This document shows positions 58,101 to 62,530 of a stretch of 64,000 nucleotides of DNA, piece by piece. Made by a program: the position numbers and the translations under genes. Each line of letters begins with the position of its first letter. The first letter of the stretch is position 1. Origin of the DNA: Limnephilus marmoratus (taxonomy: Eukaryota; Arthropoda; Insecta; Trichoptera; Limnephilidae); contig OU862909.1 of NCBI GenBank assembly GCA_917880885.1, forward strand, positions 30,626,405 to 30,690,404, given 5' to 3'. Below the pieces are notes generated by a model, which was given only the letters and a program-made list of their open reading frames with translations, ran no database searches and was not told the origin of the DNA.

Positions 58101-59377
58101 TAATCATTTCTCCACGCAGGAAAAAAACTCTGTCCATCTATTTCTGAAGGGGGATTAATTTCTAATAAATCAGAATCCTCAATTTCACTGTCACTTTTTT
58201 CTGGAGGATCATATGGATCCTCTAAATTGTCCACTCTATACTCATCATCGTCACTCATAGAAAAATCTGAATCAATGTTTAAAACATATCGTTCTACTCT
58301 TCCTCTTCCATTGTTGAAACAGTAAAATTGAAATCAAAAACAATAACATAAATATTAAAATTCACGTAACAAAACACGACGAACTCCACCAAATCTTAAT
58401 GTTTATAATATAACACCAAGAAGTCATAAGCAATCTCCAGTTACCGGCGCCTCGAAACGATCAAAACTAATGGATACCCTACAATATAAACAAACACACT
58501 ACAAACGCGTGTACCGACAGGCGATCACGGCGCGACCAGTACACAGGCATGCTGTAACGTAACTGTGTGAGTGGCATAATTTCCGATAGGAGATTTCTGT
58601 GAGATGAGATGTTACAAAAACAGCTCGGAAATTAAAAACTCTCAAGTAAAAGTGTTAATATATTTTTTGTGAGGTAGAAAAATCATCAGGCTAATGAAAA
58701 ATCCCTTTTCTTTCGTCTTTGATCAGTAAATAAGCGTTACAAATAATAATTAAAGTGACTCACGCTCCGTGGCTACGAATGTAGCCAGCCGTCAGCTAGG
58801 ACCGAATTATCCGGGCTGCAAATGTAGCCAGCCGCCCAATAAGGGTTAAAACCATTTAACACTTCTTTTTTCGTTATATGTTTTTGGGGTGTTGTGCCGT
58901 GTTGCGCTACCTCCTTCTTTAGCCAACGTTTCGGACATCGTTGCAGTGTCCATCATCAGGGCAGATCCGGCAGATCCGGTAGATGTGTGATCTGCCGGAT
59001 CTGCCCTGATGATGGACACTGCAACGATGTCCGAAACGTTGGCTAAAGAAGGAGGTAGCGCAACACGGCACAACACCCCAAAAACATATAACGAAAATGC
59101 TTCTGGCCGTGAAAATCTTAAAACTTATCCATTTAACACTTCGCTTTAATTTCAAGATAGACGGAGCTGAGGGGGTGTCATATTTACCTATGATGGCTTC
59201 GTGATCAAATTCGGAGTAGTGCTCCCCGTCCTTTATGTGGTTGGTGTCTCTCGGCCTGTATCCACCGTCCTCAACCCTCTCCTGGTGAATAGAATGACTG
59301 TGGACAGCAGCAGGACTGCATTGGCACCATAACACTTGCGGTATCAATATAAATAAAATGTACCTAAAACCCGACAT
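30996..59377 (-). CDS. RCN2: Reticulocalbin-2-like EF-hand protein (CREC family), six coding exons
   Basis: Exons 59188-59377, 54948-55095, 52626-52776, 48361-48559, 40782-40905 and 30996-31164 join with all phases matching to give 326 aa, the usual CREC length. It opens with a hydrophobic signal peptide (MSGFRYILFILIPQVLW), then FDHEAIIGS, the family lead-in. Six EF-hand loops follow: 92-103 (DINGDEFITRDE), 128-139 (DVDQNDLVTWKE), 176-187 (DENKDGVLNFKE), 213-224 (DLDYDGKISFQE), 250-261 (DLNLDGFLTGKE) and 286-297 (DDDHDLKLSFDE, lacking the usual Gly at position 6). The tail VGSEATDYG ... DDEL is close to reticulocalbin-2, and DDEL is a KDEL-like ER retrieval signal. It should be a low-affinity calcium-binding resident of the ER lumen. 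Calumenin is the main alternative but ends HDEF. The exons span 28.4 kb because the introns are full of mobile elements. Confidence 0.93.
31165..31555. other. RCN2-like intron 5, start; no gene
   Basis: Intronic sequence with a short minus frame (31318-31506) that shows no domain. Nothing else was recognised before the SINE-like element. Confidence 0.3.
31560..31725 (-). mobile_element. tRNA-derived SINE-like element
   Basis: On the minus strand an A-box-like TAGCTGAGTGG (about 31709-31719) is followed about 26 bp later by a B-box-like GTATTCGATTCC (about 31672-31683), with a tRNA-unrelated body behind. These are internal RNA polymerase III promoter boxes in tRNA-like order. It is not a functional tRNA: no cloverleaf could be drawn. 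Confidence 0.5.
31726..32479. other. RCN2-like intron 5, no gene
   Basis: AT-rich intronic sequence with only short frames that show no domain. Confidence 0.3.
32480..32712. mobile_element. PIF/Harbinger-like MITE, 233 bp
   Basis: The ends GTGGGTATTTCACCATCC and GGATGATGAAATACCCCC are inverted copies, and TAA is duplicated at 32477-32479 and 32713-32715. The copy at 471 shares the interior. Confidence 0.8.
32764..33511 (+). mobile_element. Jockey/CR1-type LINE, 3' fragment
   Basis: A strongly 5'-truncated copy whose open frame 32811-33437 encodes the LINE C-terminus beginning MKDLGVVFDPELKFSCHISQ and ending at a stop. The 3' end is a TAAAA-type tail (33487-33511). It is nearly identical to the copy at 10490-11940. 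It lies antisense to the RCN2-like gene. Confidence 0.85.
32811..33437 (+). pseudogene. LINE reverse-transcriptase C-terminal part
   Basis: 208 codons covering the region after the reverse-transcriptase core: LGFIIWTCKQFDNQEAMLAL, SKLEYAGEVWAPYHQKYIDM, FLRYVYMRKHGTYP. It lacks the catalytic FADD part. Confidence 0.8.
33585..33996 (+). repeat. BEL/Pao 5' LTR
   Basis: It begins TGTTTAGAATTAAACCCAGG and ends near ACCTCAATTT. It matches 39018-39429 except for three base changes. Confidence 0.9.
34845..37367 (+). pseudogene. BEL/Pao gag-pol, single open frame with internal deletions
   Basis: 840 codons from the ATG at 34845; an in-frame codon at 34809 extends the frame without adding a domain. 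In order there is a short gag part, zinc-knuckle-like Cys/His clusters (about 35185-35390), a scrap of the aspartic protease region (MLIGADTF), and reverse transcriptase with KIRVVFDGSAKS and YMDD (about 36575-36590). A short remnant of the RNase H end follows (DNAADVLSRD), then the start of the integrase zinc domain. Against the family's usual polyprotein of more than 1500 aa, gag, protease, RT and RNase H are all shortened without breaking the frame. It is therefore unlikely to encode a working set of enzymes. Confidence 0.8.
37469..38207 (+). pseudogene. BEL/Pao integrase and C-terminal remnants
   Basis: Three short frames follow the main ORF: 37469-37714 with the integrase core (SKAIHLELELSLNTESFLNA, SDNAT), 37767-37955 (FTPLSNDPNDL, LSPGHFLVGG) and 37980-38207 (LKPGDMVVLKEDNLPP). 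All are family-typical blocks, but stops and frame changes separate them. Confidence 0.8.
38208..39017. other. BEL/Pao 3' untranslated part
   Basis: AT-rich sequence between the last pol block and the 3' LTR. It has a local duplication at 38322-38385 (AATATAAAAATTTGTACGTT) and GGAAGGA runs near 38705. Confidence 0.6.
39018..39429 (+). repeat. BEL/Pao 3' LTR
   Basis: It has the same 412 bp as the 5' LTR. It is preceded by the purine-rich TTTTGGGGCGGAGAA. Confidence 0.9.
39648..40573 (+). mobile_element. hAT deletion derivative, 926 bp
   Basis: The ends TAAAGACCGGATTATATGCA and TGCATATAATCCGGTTTTTA are inverted copies. A perfect 8-bp duplication GTAATGAC flanks it (39640-39647, 40574-40581). 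GCATATTT words cluster at both ends. It retains the transposase C-terminus. Confidence 0.9.
40032..40346 (+). pseudogene. hAT transposase C-terminal fragment
   Basis: The open frame begins with a TTG codon (LALNESQVMKKF) and holds the dimerisation motif PVTSVDIERSFSAYKHILSD, RRHNLSTEHLEQYLVIYIF. This is the C-terminus seen in CGGBP1-like hAT transposases. The catalytic core is missing. Confidence 0.8.
40782..40905 (-). CDS. RCN2: RCN2-like exon 5 (EF-hand 5)
   Basis: Acceptor CTCATAG at 40906-40907 and donor GTAAGT (40776-40781). It codes residues 230-271, including EWVATEKDKFDQEYDLNLDG. Confidence 0.9.
40906..42290. other. RCN2-like intron 4, GC-richer segment, no gene recognised
   Basis: From 41280 to 42120 the sequence is clearly GC-richer than its surroundings (CAGCACCGG, CCTCCCGACAACCGGCGG, GGGGGTGGCGCTGCAGACAGG) and contains a frame at 41890-42108. 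It looks like the remains of a mobile element, but I recognise no domain. Confidence 0.3.
42515..42710. repeat. Foldback repeat copy (family of 58868-59110)
   Basis: TTTTTGGGGTGTTATGCCGT, TACGCTACCTCC, TTTCGGACAGCGTTACAGTG and ATCATCAGGGCAGATG match the 58868 copy. The returning arm is short (GGCATAACATCCCAAAAACA). Confidence 0.6.
43369..47379 (+). CDS. Gypsy gag-pol polyprotein, intact single ORF
   Basis: 1336 codons from the ATG at 43369; the frame opens at 43273, but gag-like sequence starts at MEGVCKNLGTFCYRTGNW. Domains in order: gag; two zinc knuckles (about 44019-44130, CFLCGKTNHLQKDC and CNRCNKSGH); protease DTGA (44251-44262); reverse transcriptase with KKKDGSIRICTDF and FLDD (about 45109-45120); RNase H (ISDASEKALSAV) ending NKADFLSRMP; integrase zinc domain (HQSH ... 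CARC) and core residues in HIDFMG, SDNGTAF and AENGV. All catalytic signatures are present and no stop interrupts them, so it could encode a working set of enzymes. Short LTRs, a single ORF and a double knuckle suggest a Mag-like lineage, which is tentative. Confidence 0.9.
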   Translation: MEGVCKNLGTFCYRTGNWSLFKERLDQALILHDDKVLSQERKRAFLLSCLTEETFSLLCDLCFPKKVSVCSFDDLCKLFDSHCKPIQNIFESRELFYKCKQLANESIKDFAARLRGLSLTCNFELRLEPCLKDIFIIGIFNEKLKHKLFVEGVNTSFSECVQLAASWEHVVNFKKVDTNLNVVHKDSNVVRKSRSDSPIRFKSAVRSKTPVNIALKKCFLCGKTNHLQKDCWKNIFCNRCNKSGHPSNVCKNSKINVGNKNKRLNSVFMLHDGTGPEPIFVDLIIGNTVLRAIVDTGAEINAIPYEVYLKDFVSCKLERCDIQLSGYDGKRLNIVGKVNLSVLFLNKSVDTQFIIIKNGNSTIVGRNFLQVFGIGLSGINSVNTSETSCDNQLNFRDSLKKKYAHVFSEKSGRLIGYEANIEVISEFRPKFVNPRSLPFSLRGKVEEELNKMLREDIIENVEISDMASPIVVVKKKDGSIRICTDFKTTLNPILAKLKYPLPRIEDLISSLNGAKFFAKIDLRNAFGQISLNEKSRKLCVISTHVGLFRFKVLPFGLTTSPAIFMQVIQAVVGRLRNVRIFLDDILLFGNSEEELFSICESVLSKLSDCGLTINENKCSFLETEIEYLGFKISRKGVMPLENKICAITQMAVPKNVSELRSLLGVISYYRAFVHNISGILSPLYNLLKRGVKYVWSEECNIAFEQVKKLLTSDNILVHFDPNLPIKLISDASEKALSAVICHVYDNGLERPIAFASRLLSETELKYSILDKEACAIIFGLKKFFQYLYGNKFVLACDNKSLVHILNTDKQVPVLAANRLQRYALILQTFDYSIEHIKSGDNKADFLSRMPINNKDNLVVCSDDIDASDYFLNYIDSLNVNTVESEFVNIIESETTLNAETMKQFSINDVNIASIIEFTANGWPDKKFLKDDLLKFWYFRDKLSTYNSCLFYNNKFVVPRELREIILNFLHQSHLGIVKSKSLARNYFFWLGMNNDIEVTVKQCARCMECLPTPCKVELAPWPINGLIWSRLHIDFMGPLGGHNFLIIVDATTKWIDCHVVNKVDSFCTIKVLKRLFSMFGIPEQIVSDNGTAFTSSVFKEFCHNYNIESLTSAVQHPASNGLAENGVKTVKNFLKKIMVNNKFPTDFEDKLLTFLVDIRNTPSMSTGIEPSTLMLGRKIRSIFNTIIPIVDNVESQGFKGIDNTVKNKMLLSQHKQKKYYRGRKFKKYFEVGSKVLTRDLRSNDNKWILGKIFKRLGNRIYLVKIMSTGQIWKRHHDQISERKVRWGECDRSDDLLDLGPLSDVDMTKFPNSPNFCRSPTPWEGRLRPRGQRPRYT
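47487..47651 (+). repeat. Gypsy 3' LTR, 165 bp, forward
   Basis: It begins TGTGACGTATGTGTATGAGG and ends GATCCCAAGACATCA. It contains TATAAAAG, a likely TATA box, near 47543. Confidence 0.9.
47735..47899 (-). repeat. Gypsy LTR, full length, reversed
   Basis: It is the exact reverse complement of 47487-47651, after 83 bp that are mostly reversed leader (identical to 42885-42966 in reverse). Confidence 0.9.
48361..48559 (-). CDS. RCN2: RCN2-like exon 4 (EF-hands 3 and 4)
   Basis: Acceptor TTTTTTTAG and donor GTAATA, a weak donor. It codes residues 164-230 with two canonical loops. Confidence 0.9.
48560..49144. other. RCN2-like intron 3, no gene
   Basis: AT-rich sequence with ATCATAACTCGTTACC and GAGTTATGATGTTCACGG words at either end that recall mobile-element tails. 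Nothing codes. Confidence 0.3.
49145..49846. mobile_element. Long-inverted-repeat element, about 700 bp
   Basis: AATTTTTGGAGATCGCTGGC at the left is answered by GCCAGCGATCTCAAAAATTT at the right. The pairing continues for about 170 bp (CTTAATTACATTAAAAGGCA, AATTAAAATTAGCTTTCGTC). The middle holds two GCACTTTCTTTTG-type modules (CACAAACCATGT, ACACAAACCTAG) shared with 57620-57750 and 61640-61880. No target duplication was found. Confidence 0.75.
49847..50279. other. RCN2-like intron 3, no gene
   Basis: AT-rich intronic sequence between two mobile elements. No exon or repeat was recognised. Confidence 0.3.
50280..50515. repeat. GC-rich hAT-like remnant with a 22-bp minisatellite
   Basis: Three imperfect units of about 22 bp, GCCCTTAGGTGCGGCC-like, at about 50346-50415. 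The right end reversed reads CAGGCCTGGCCAACCCAAAT, a hAT-style terminus. No partner end is clear. Confidence 0.45.
50516..51529. other. RCN2-like intron 3, no gene recognised
   Basis: GGTGGTTTTCAAAGTGGGG near 50910 resembles a lone hAT end. The frame 51191-51574 on the minus strand shows no domain. Confidence 0.3.
51530..51665. repeat. Dispersed repeat, second copy of 1509-1665
   Basis: It follows the 1509 copy word by word (GGATAACCAAC, CCAAGTGGTTCGC, GGGGTGCCCGGGTT, GTCTTGGCGGCA). The family is not recognised. Confidence 0.5.
51830..52010 (+). repeat. Dispersed repeat related to 26770-27130
   Basis: AGCGAAAATTGTGAAAATGT, ATAAAATATGAATCGTTTAA and GCATTTAAAGAAACA match in order. It again borders a Helitron-like end. 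Confidence 0.45.
52031..52300 (-). mobile_element. Helitron-like element, copy 4 (partial)
   Basis: Reversed, it ends GCATGCCGGGTAACAGCTAG and carries AATGGGAAAGGACAC and the purine-rich tract, as in 14585-15074. The start is not found. Confidence 0.5.
52626..52776 (-). CDS. RCN2: RCN2-like exon 3 (EF-hand 2)
   Basis: Acceptor TTTTTACAG and donor GTAAGG (52620-52625). It codes residues 113-163 and ends in an acidic stretch, EDESDSEES. Confidence 0.9.
52777..53170. other. RCN2-like intron 2, start; no gene
   Basis: TAGCTCAGTAGCTCGTGGG near 52985 looks like an A-box of a tRNA-derived SINE, but no B-box was found. Confidence 0.3.
53171..54055. mobile_element. hAT-like element with CAGTGGCGG ends, 885 bp
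   Basis: The ends CAGTGGCGGCTCGAGC and GAACCGCCACTG are inverted. The flanks TGGTGGTC and TGGGGGTC match at seven of eight bases. The GC-rich middle (53620-53860) has no recognisable coding sequence. Confidence 0.7.
54056..54947. other. RCN2-like intron 2, no gene
   Basis: AT-rich intronic sequence; ACAAAGCACTCTC near 54362 recurs near 14537. Nothing else was recognised. Confidence 0.3.
54948..55095 (-). CDS. RCN2: RCN2-like exon 2 (EF-hand 1)
   Basis: Acceptor TTTTTCAG at 55096-55097 and donor GTAAGT at 54942-54947. It codes residues 64-113 with the first EF-hand loop at 92-103. Confidence 0.9.
55096..55938. other. RCN2-like intron 1, start; no gene
   Basis: AT-rich, with a small inverted pair around GCGAGATTTCTCGC and AGCGAGTTATCTCGCT at 55222-55292. 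Nothing codes. Confidence 0.3.
55939..56806. mobile_element. Foldback-type long-inverted-repeat element, 868 bp
   Basis: It begins GGGAGGAATGCAGATTC and ends GAATCTGCATTTCACCC. The flanks GTAGTGTC and GTAGTGGC agree at seven of eight bases. The arms share AAATTTCACTTCGCGAACCG against CGGTTCACGAAGTGAAATTT. Three direct copies of a 95-bp module (GGTTTGTGTAGCGGGCTT) sit in the centre. Same family as 57381-57964 and 61299-62184. Confidence 0.8.
57381..57964. mobile_element. Foldback-type long-inverted-repeat element, 584 bp
   Basis: It begins GGGTGAAATGCAGATCCGGG and ends CCCGGATCTGCATTCCTCCC. The arms are about 215 bp. A perfect 8-bp duplication GCAACTTC flanks it (57373-57380, 57965-57972). 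The centre has one CACAAACC / GTAGCCGCTAAACCACTTGA module. Confidence 0.9.
58079..58258 (-). pseudogene. piggyBac transposase N-terminal fragment
   Basis: 59 codons from the ATG at 58256-58258 to the TAA at 58079-58081. The sequence is acidic: MSDDDEYRVDNLEDPYDPPE, EKSDSEIEDSD. Acidic leaders of this kind open piggyBac transposases. The DDD catalytic region is absent from the element. Confidence 0.55.
58868..59110. repeat. Perfect foldback repeat, about 105-bp arms
   Basis: ATATGTTTTTGGGGTGTTGT ... CATCATCAGGGCAGATCCGG is answered almost base for base by CCGGATCTGCCCTGATGATG ... ACAACACCCCAAAAACATAT around a short centre (TAGATGTGTGAT). Two older copies lie at 1318 and 42515. It is in intron 1 of the RCN2-like gene. 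Confidence 0.9.
59188..59377 (-). CDS. RCN2: RCN2-like exon 1 (signal peptide)
   Basis: It runs from the ATG at 59375-59377 to G before GTAAAT (donor 59182-59187). It codes residues 1-63 plus one base of Gly64. The in-frame codon before the ATG is GTG, so the frame cannot be pushed to 59380 as a normal start. Confidence 0.9.
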
Positions 59378-60880
59378 CACTATTACGATAAAATACTGAT
59401 AAATAAAGACCCGCTAGTTTTGATGTACTTTCTTTAAATTTTATGAAGCAAATTACACCTAAGTTTTATGCCGATCTGTTACTATTTACCGAAGTTACAA
59501 TGCACATAGCCGCGAGTTCGATACTCGAGTTTTATTGTAAAGGCATTGCAATTGCCAGAGGGCGCTATAGCACGCACCCAAACTTATTATAATCTATCCG
59601 TGTAACAGCATTGCATTAGGAGATTAGTGATAATTATCTATCGAATCAAAAGCACGCAGATCAGTTTTTTGGTTTTTAGCTACCATCGAAATTCATCGAA
59701 ATGTCAATTTTTGTTAAATTTACCAACATTCATGGACATCTGCCAAAAATATTTTTATAATTTTTGTCTATGGATGAGGAATTGATGAATATAAAGGAAC
59801 CAATATACAAAGTATTTTTTCATGTGATCCATAGGTTCCCAACCTTATTTTGCCCTCCGCCCACTTTGAGAATATCCACTCGAGCGACAGACAAAAATAA
59901 AAACTTATTTCTCGGATTGCTTGCGATTTATTGGAGCCCATTTTGAATATTTTCCGCCCACATAAAAAAAAATCATTCCAATACGGAGACACACAAACCT
60001 AATTAAGTGCTATATAACCATTGAATTCACCTACATTTTATAATCATCCCTTATTTTTAGGACCTATAAAAAAATATTAAAAAATCGTTAACATTTGAAA
60101 CAGAAATATTCTCAGGATTTTTTAGCTAGGTATAAACTCGCGTAGGAAGTTGAATTTTGCGTCCACATTAAATATTTTCTACGAAGTTTCTTTTAAATGG
60201 TCTAATTGATGATCACAATCTACATATATATGAAATTTTTAATAAGTTGTGAAGTTTTTAATGTTTCCATTGAAAAAAACTTTTTAACGTACTCACCAAA
60301 AATAACGTCAGCACCTCAGACAAATACATTAATTATTTATCTTTAAATCCACAACATCAACTAACTCGATTATTGCTTTATTTATTGAAAATAATGCATT
60401 GTCAATCACATTCTAATCGGTAAAAAAAAAATACTCAGTAAATACGAAAGTAACCACGAATTTTTTTTTTAAATTTTCATTTTGTTTGAAATTTAAAATT
60501 TTGAAATTTTGAAACACGTTGAATGCATTATTAATTCAATCATTAATACACTGGAATACAAATATGTTAGAAAAATCCATTAATTAAAACACGATAAGGC
60601 ATTTTACATGGAGGCATTTTGACAGTTGACCGCTTTAAACATTTTTGCATATTACGATTTTGGAAAAACGAATAATTCGTAAGAAACTAAAGGACACTGA
60701 CATCTAATGAATATAAAGAGAAGTAGTCTCTTTTAGCTTCTATAAACGTCAAGTTTATACCGTGGGAGCATTTTAAAATATTACAAAAAAAAATTAATGG
60801 ATCTAGGGAAAATTTGCCTAAACCTGGCAGCAAATCAATCCGAGGAATTTTAAATGGTGCCATATTCTGGCAAAAGGCGT
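59378..60880. other. Upstream region of the RCN2-like gene, no promoter identified
   Basis: AT-rich. TTCCCAACCTTATTTTGCCCTCC near 59837 recalls a hAT end. No TATA or initiator could be tied to the gene with confidence. Confidence 0.3.
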
Positions 60881-60884
60881 TCCA

Positions 60885-60970
60885 GTGAATATTTTTGAAG
60901 TGAAACATCTTTAGCCTTGTTGTGATTTGAAATTCGGATGAAAAGGAAGGGCGTCACTAAAATTTATTAT
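60885..60970. repeat. Remnant related to the hAT element at 16439
   Basis: TTTTTGAAGTGAAA, GTTGTGATTTGAAA, TCG(G)ATGAAA and GGCG(T/A)CACTAAAA occur in the same order at 16533-16605. Confidence 0.5.
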
Positions 60971-61298
60971 TTGACGATCCTCGGTTCTAATATAATTTAT
61001 TTATTTATTACCAATTAATGCCGATTAACGGCTTTTACTTAGGAATTACAATAATTTGGAATTGTTACAGAACATGCATAGTTAAGAAGAAAAAAAATCA
61101 TATGACAAAAAATTAAAGTACATATTGAAGTGACAGCATGAAGTACAAATAGTAAGTTATTATAAATACAATTATGAAGAAAAAGAAAACCTCATCTACA
61201 TGTATACTAGATATTTTGAACTCAAAAAATAACTACGTAAAGTACGGGTAGAGATCGAACAAGGACACCGATCTGCAGTTCCGCGGCAATCCGATTGG

Positions 61299-62184
61299 GG
61301 GAGGAACGCAGATCCCGCCAATGTGGGGGATTTTAATAAAAATGCACTTTCTAGATGAGAAAAGTGTGGAAAAGTTGAATAAAAAAGAAATTAAGGTGCG
61401 CTTGGCAAAATTGAGGGAGATACAGCCGTTTAAAGAATGAATTAAATTACACTTCGTGAACTTATACTACGCCATTTTGTTACTATTATGTTGGTATCTC
61501 AGACTTGCTTTAAACGAAGGTTGATACGATTGTAGCCGACTTCATGTGATAGATGAGGCGCGTATTTATGAAATTTGTCTAGCGGACTTTTTTTCAACGA
61601 TTTTTTAAACTGTTTATCACCTTCCAAATTAAAGTAACCTAACCTAAGACTACGCTAAACATGGTTTGTGTAACATGGTTTGTGCCCCTTTATAACGCCT
61701 ACTCACGTCAACGCAAGAAAAACATCCCAGTTTTCAAATAGTTTAGCGGCTACGCTAGGTTTGTGTAACATGGTTTATGTAACATGGTTTGTACCCCTTT
61801 ATAACGCCTACTCGCGTCAACGCAAGAAAAACATCCCAGTTTTCAAGTAGTTTAGCGGCTACGCCAGGTTTGTGTAACATGGTTTGTGACCATTATTAAT
61901 TTTGTTTTCCATAATTTCGCGCCTTATTATATATCACACGAAGTTGTTTACAATCGTATCAACCTTCGTTTACAGCAAGTCTGAGATACCAACATAATAG
62001 TAACAAAATGGCGTAGTATAAGTTCACGAAGTGTCATTTTATTCATTCTTTAAACGGCTGTATCTCCCTCAATTTTGCCAAGCGCACCTTAATTTCTTTT
62101 TTATTCAACTTTTCCACACTTTTCTCATCTAGAAAGTGCATTTTTATTAAAATCCCCCACATTGGCGGGATCTGCATTTCACCC
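61299..62184. mobile_element. Foldback-type long-inverted-repeat element, 886 bp
   Basis: It begins GGGAGGAACGCAGATCCCGC and ends GCGGGATCTGCATTTCACCC. A perfect 8-bp duplication CCGATTGG flanks it (61291-61298, 62185-62192). The arms are about 240 bp. The centre has two near-identical modules of about 130 bp (CCCCTTTATAACGCCTACTC, GTTTAGCGGCTACGC). Confidence 0.9.
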
Positions 62185-62192
62185 CCGATTGG

Positions 62193-62530
62193 TCCACCCA
62201 TACACCAATAGGAATCAAGCCTTATCTCAAGTCACTCTCACGCGTTGCAATAAAGATCATCGAAATCATTATTCTGCCTGAAACGTGGGTGGTGGGTGGT
62301 TTGGTATATTTATGCCTGAAACTCTCGGATAATACAGTCGTGCAAATCGTACTTGTTCGCTCTTCACTCTCATATTTTGTTCATATTTAAATATTAAATT
62401 ATGGTGCTTTATGTTCGTTTGTAATTTGTTAAATAAACCTGTAAGTATTGTAACTGCGATCTACTTATTTGATTTACCACACATCAAATACACGTAAACG
62501 TTAACCCCCCATAAAATGGTGACCCCCGTG
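62193..62530 (+). repeat. LTR retrotransposon remnant: LTR end and primer-binding site
   Basis: TGGTGACCCCCGTG at about 62518 resembles the TGGTGACCCC primer-binding site common downstream of arthropod LTRs. The sequence before it would be the LTR, whose earlier part lies before 61291. No coding region of such an element follows. Confidence 0.35.

Larger units (their letters stand above)
56820..58845 (-). mobile_element. piggyBac element, damaged, 2.0 kb
   Basis: The ends CCCCTATTGGGCGGCTGGCT and AGCCAGCCGCCCAATAAGGG are inverted copies of at least 28 bp, flanked by TTAA on both sides (56816-56819, 58846-58849), the piggyBac target. It keeps the acidic start of the transposase at 58079-58258. 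The foldback element 57381-57964 is inserted in it. Confidence 0.85.

Noticed and set aside
59378..59380. Start of the RCN2-like protein one codon earlier
   Set aside because: That codon is GTG; the ATG at 59375-59377 is the better start and begins the signal peptide directly.
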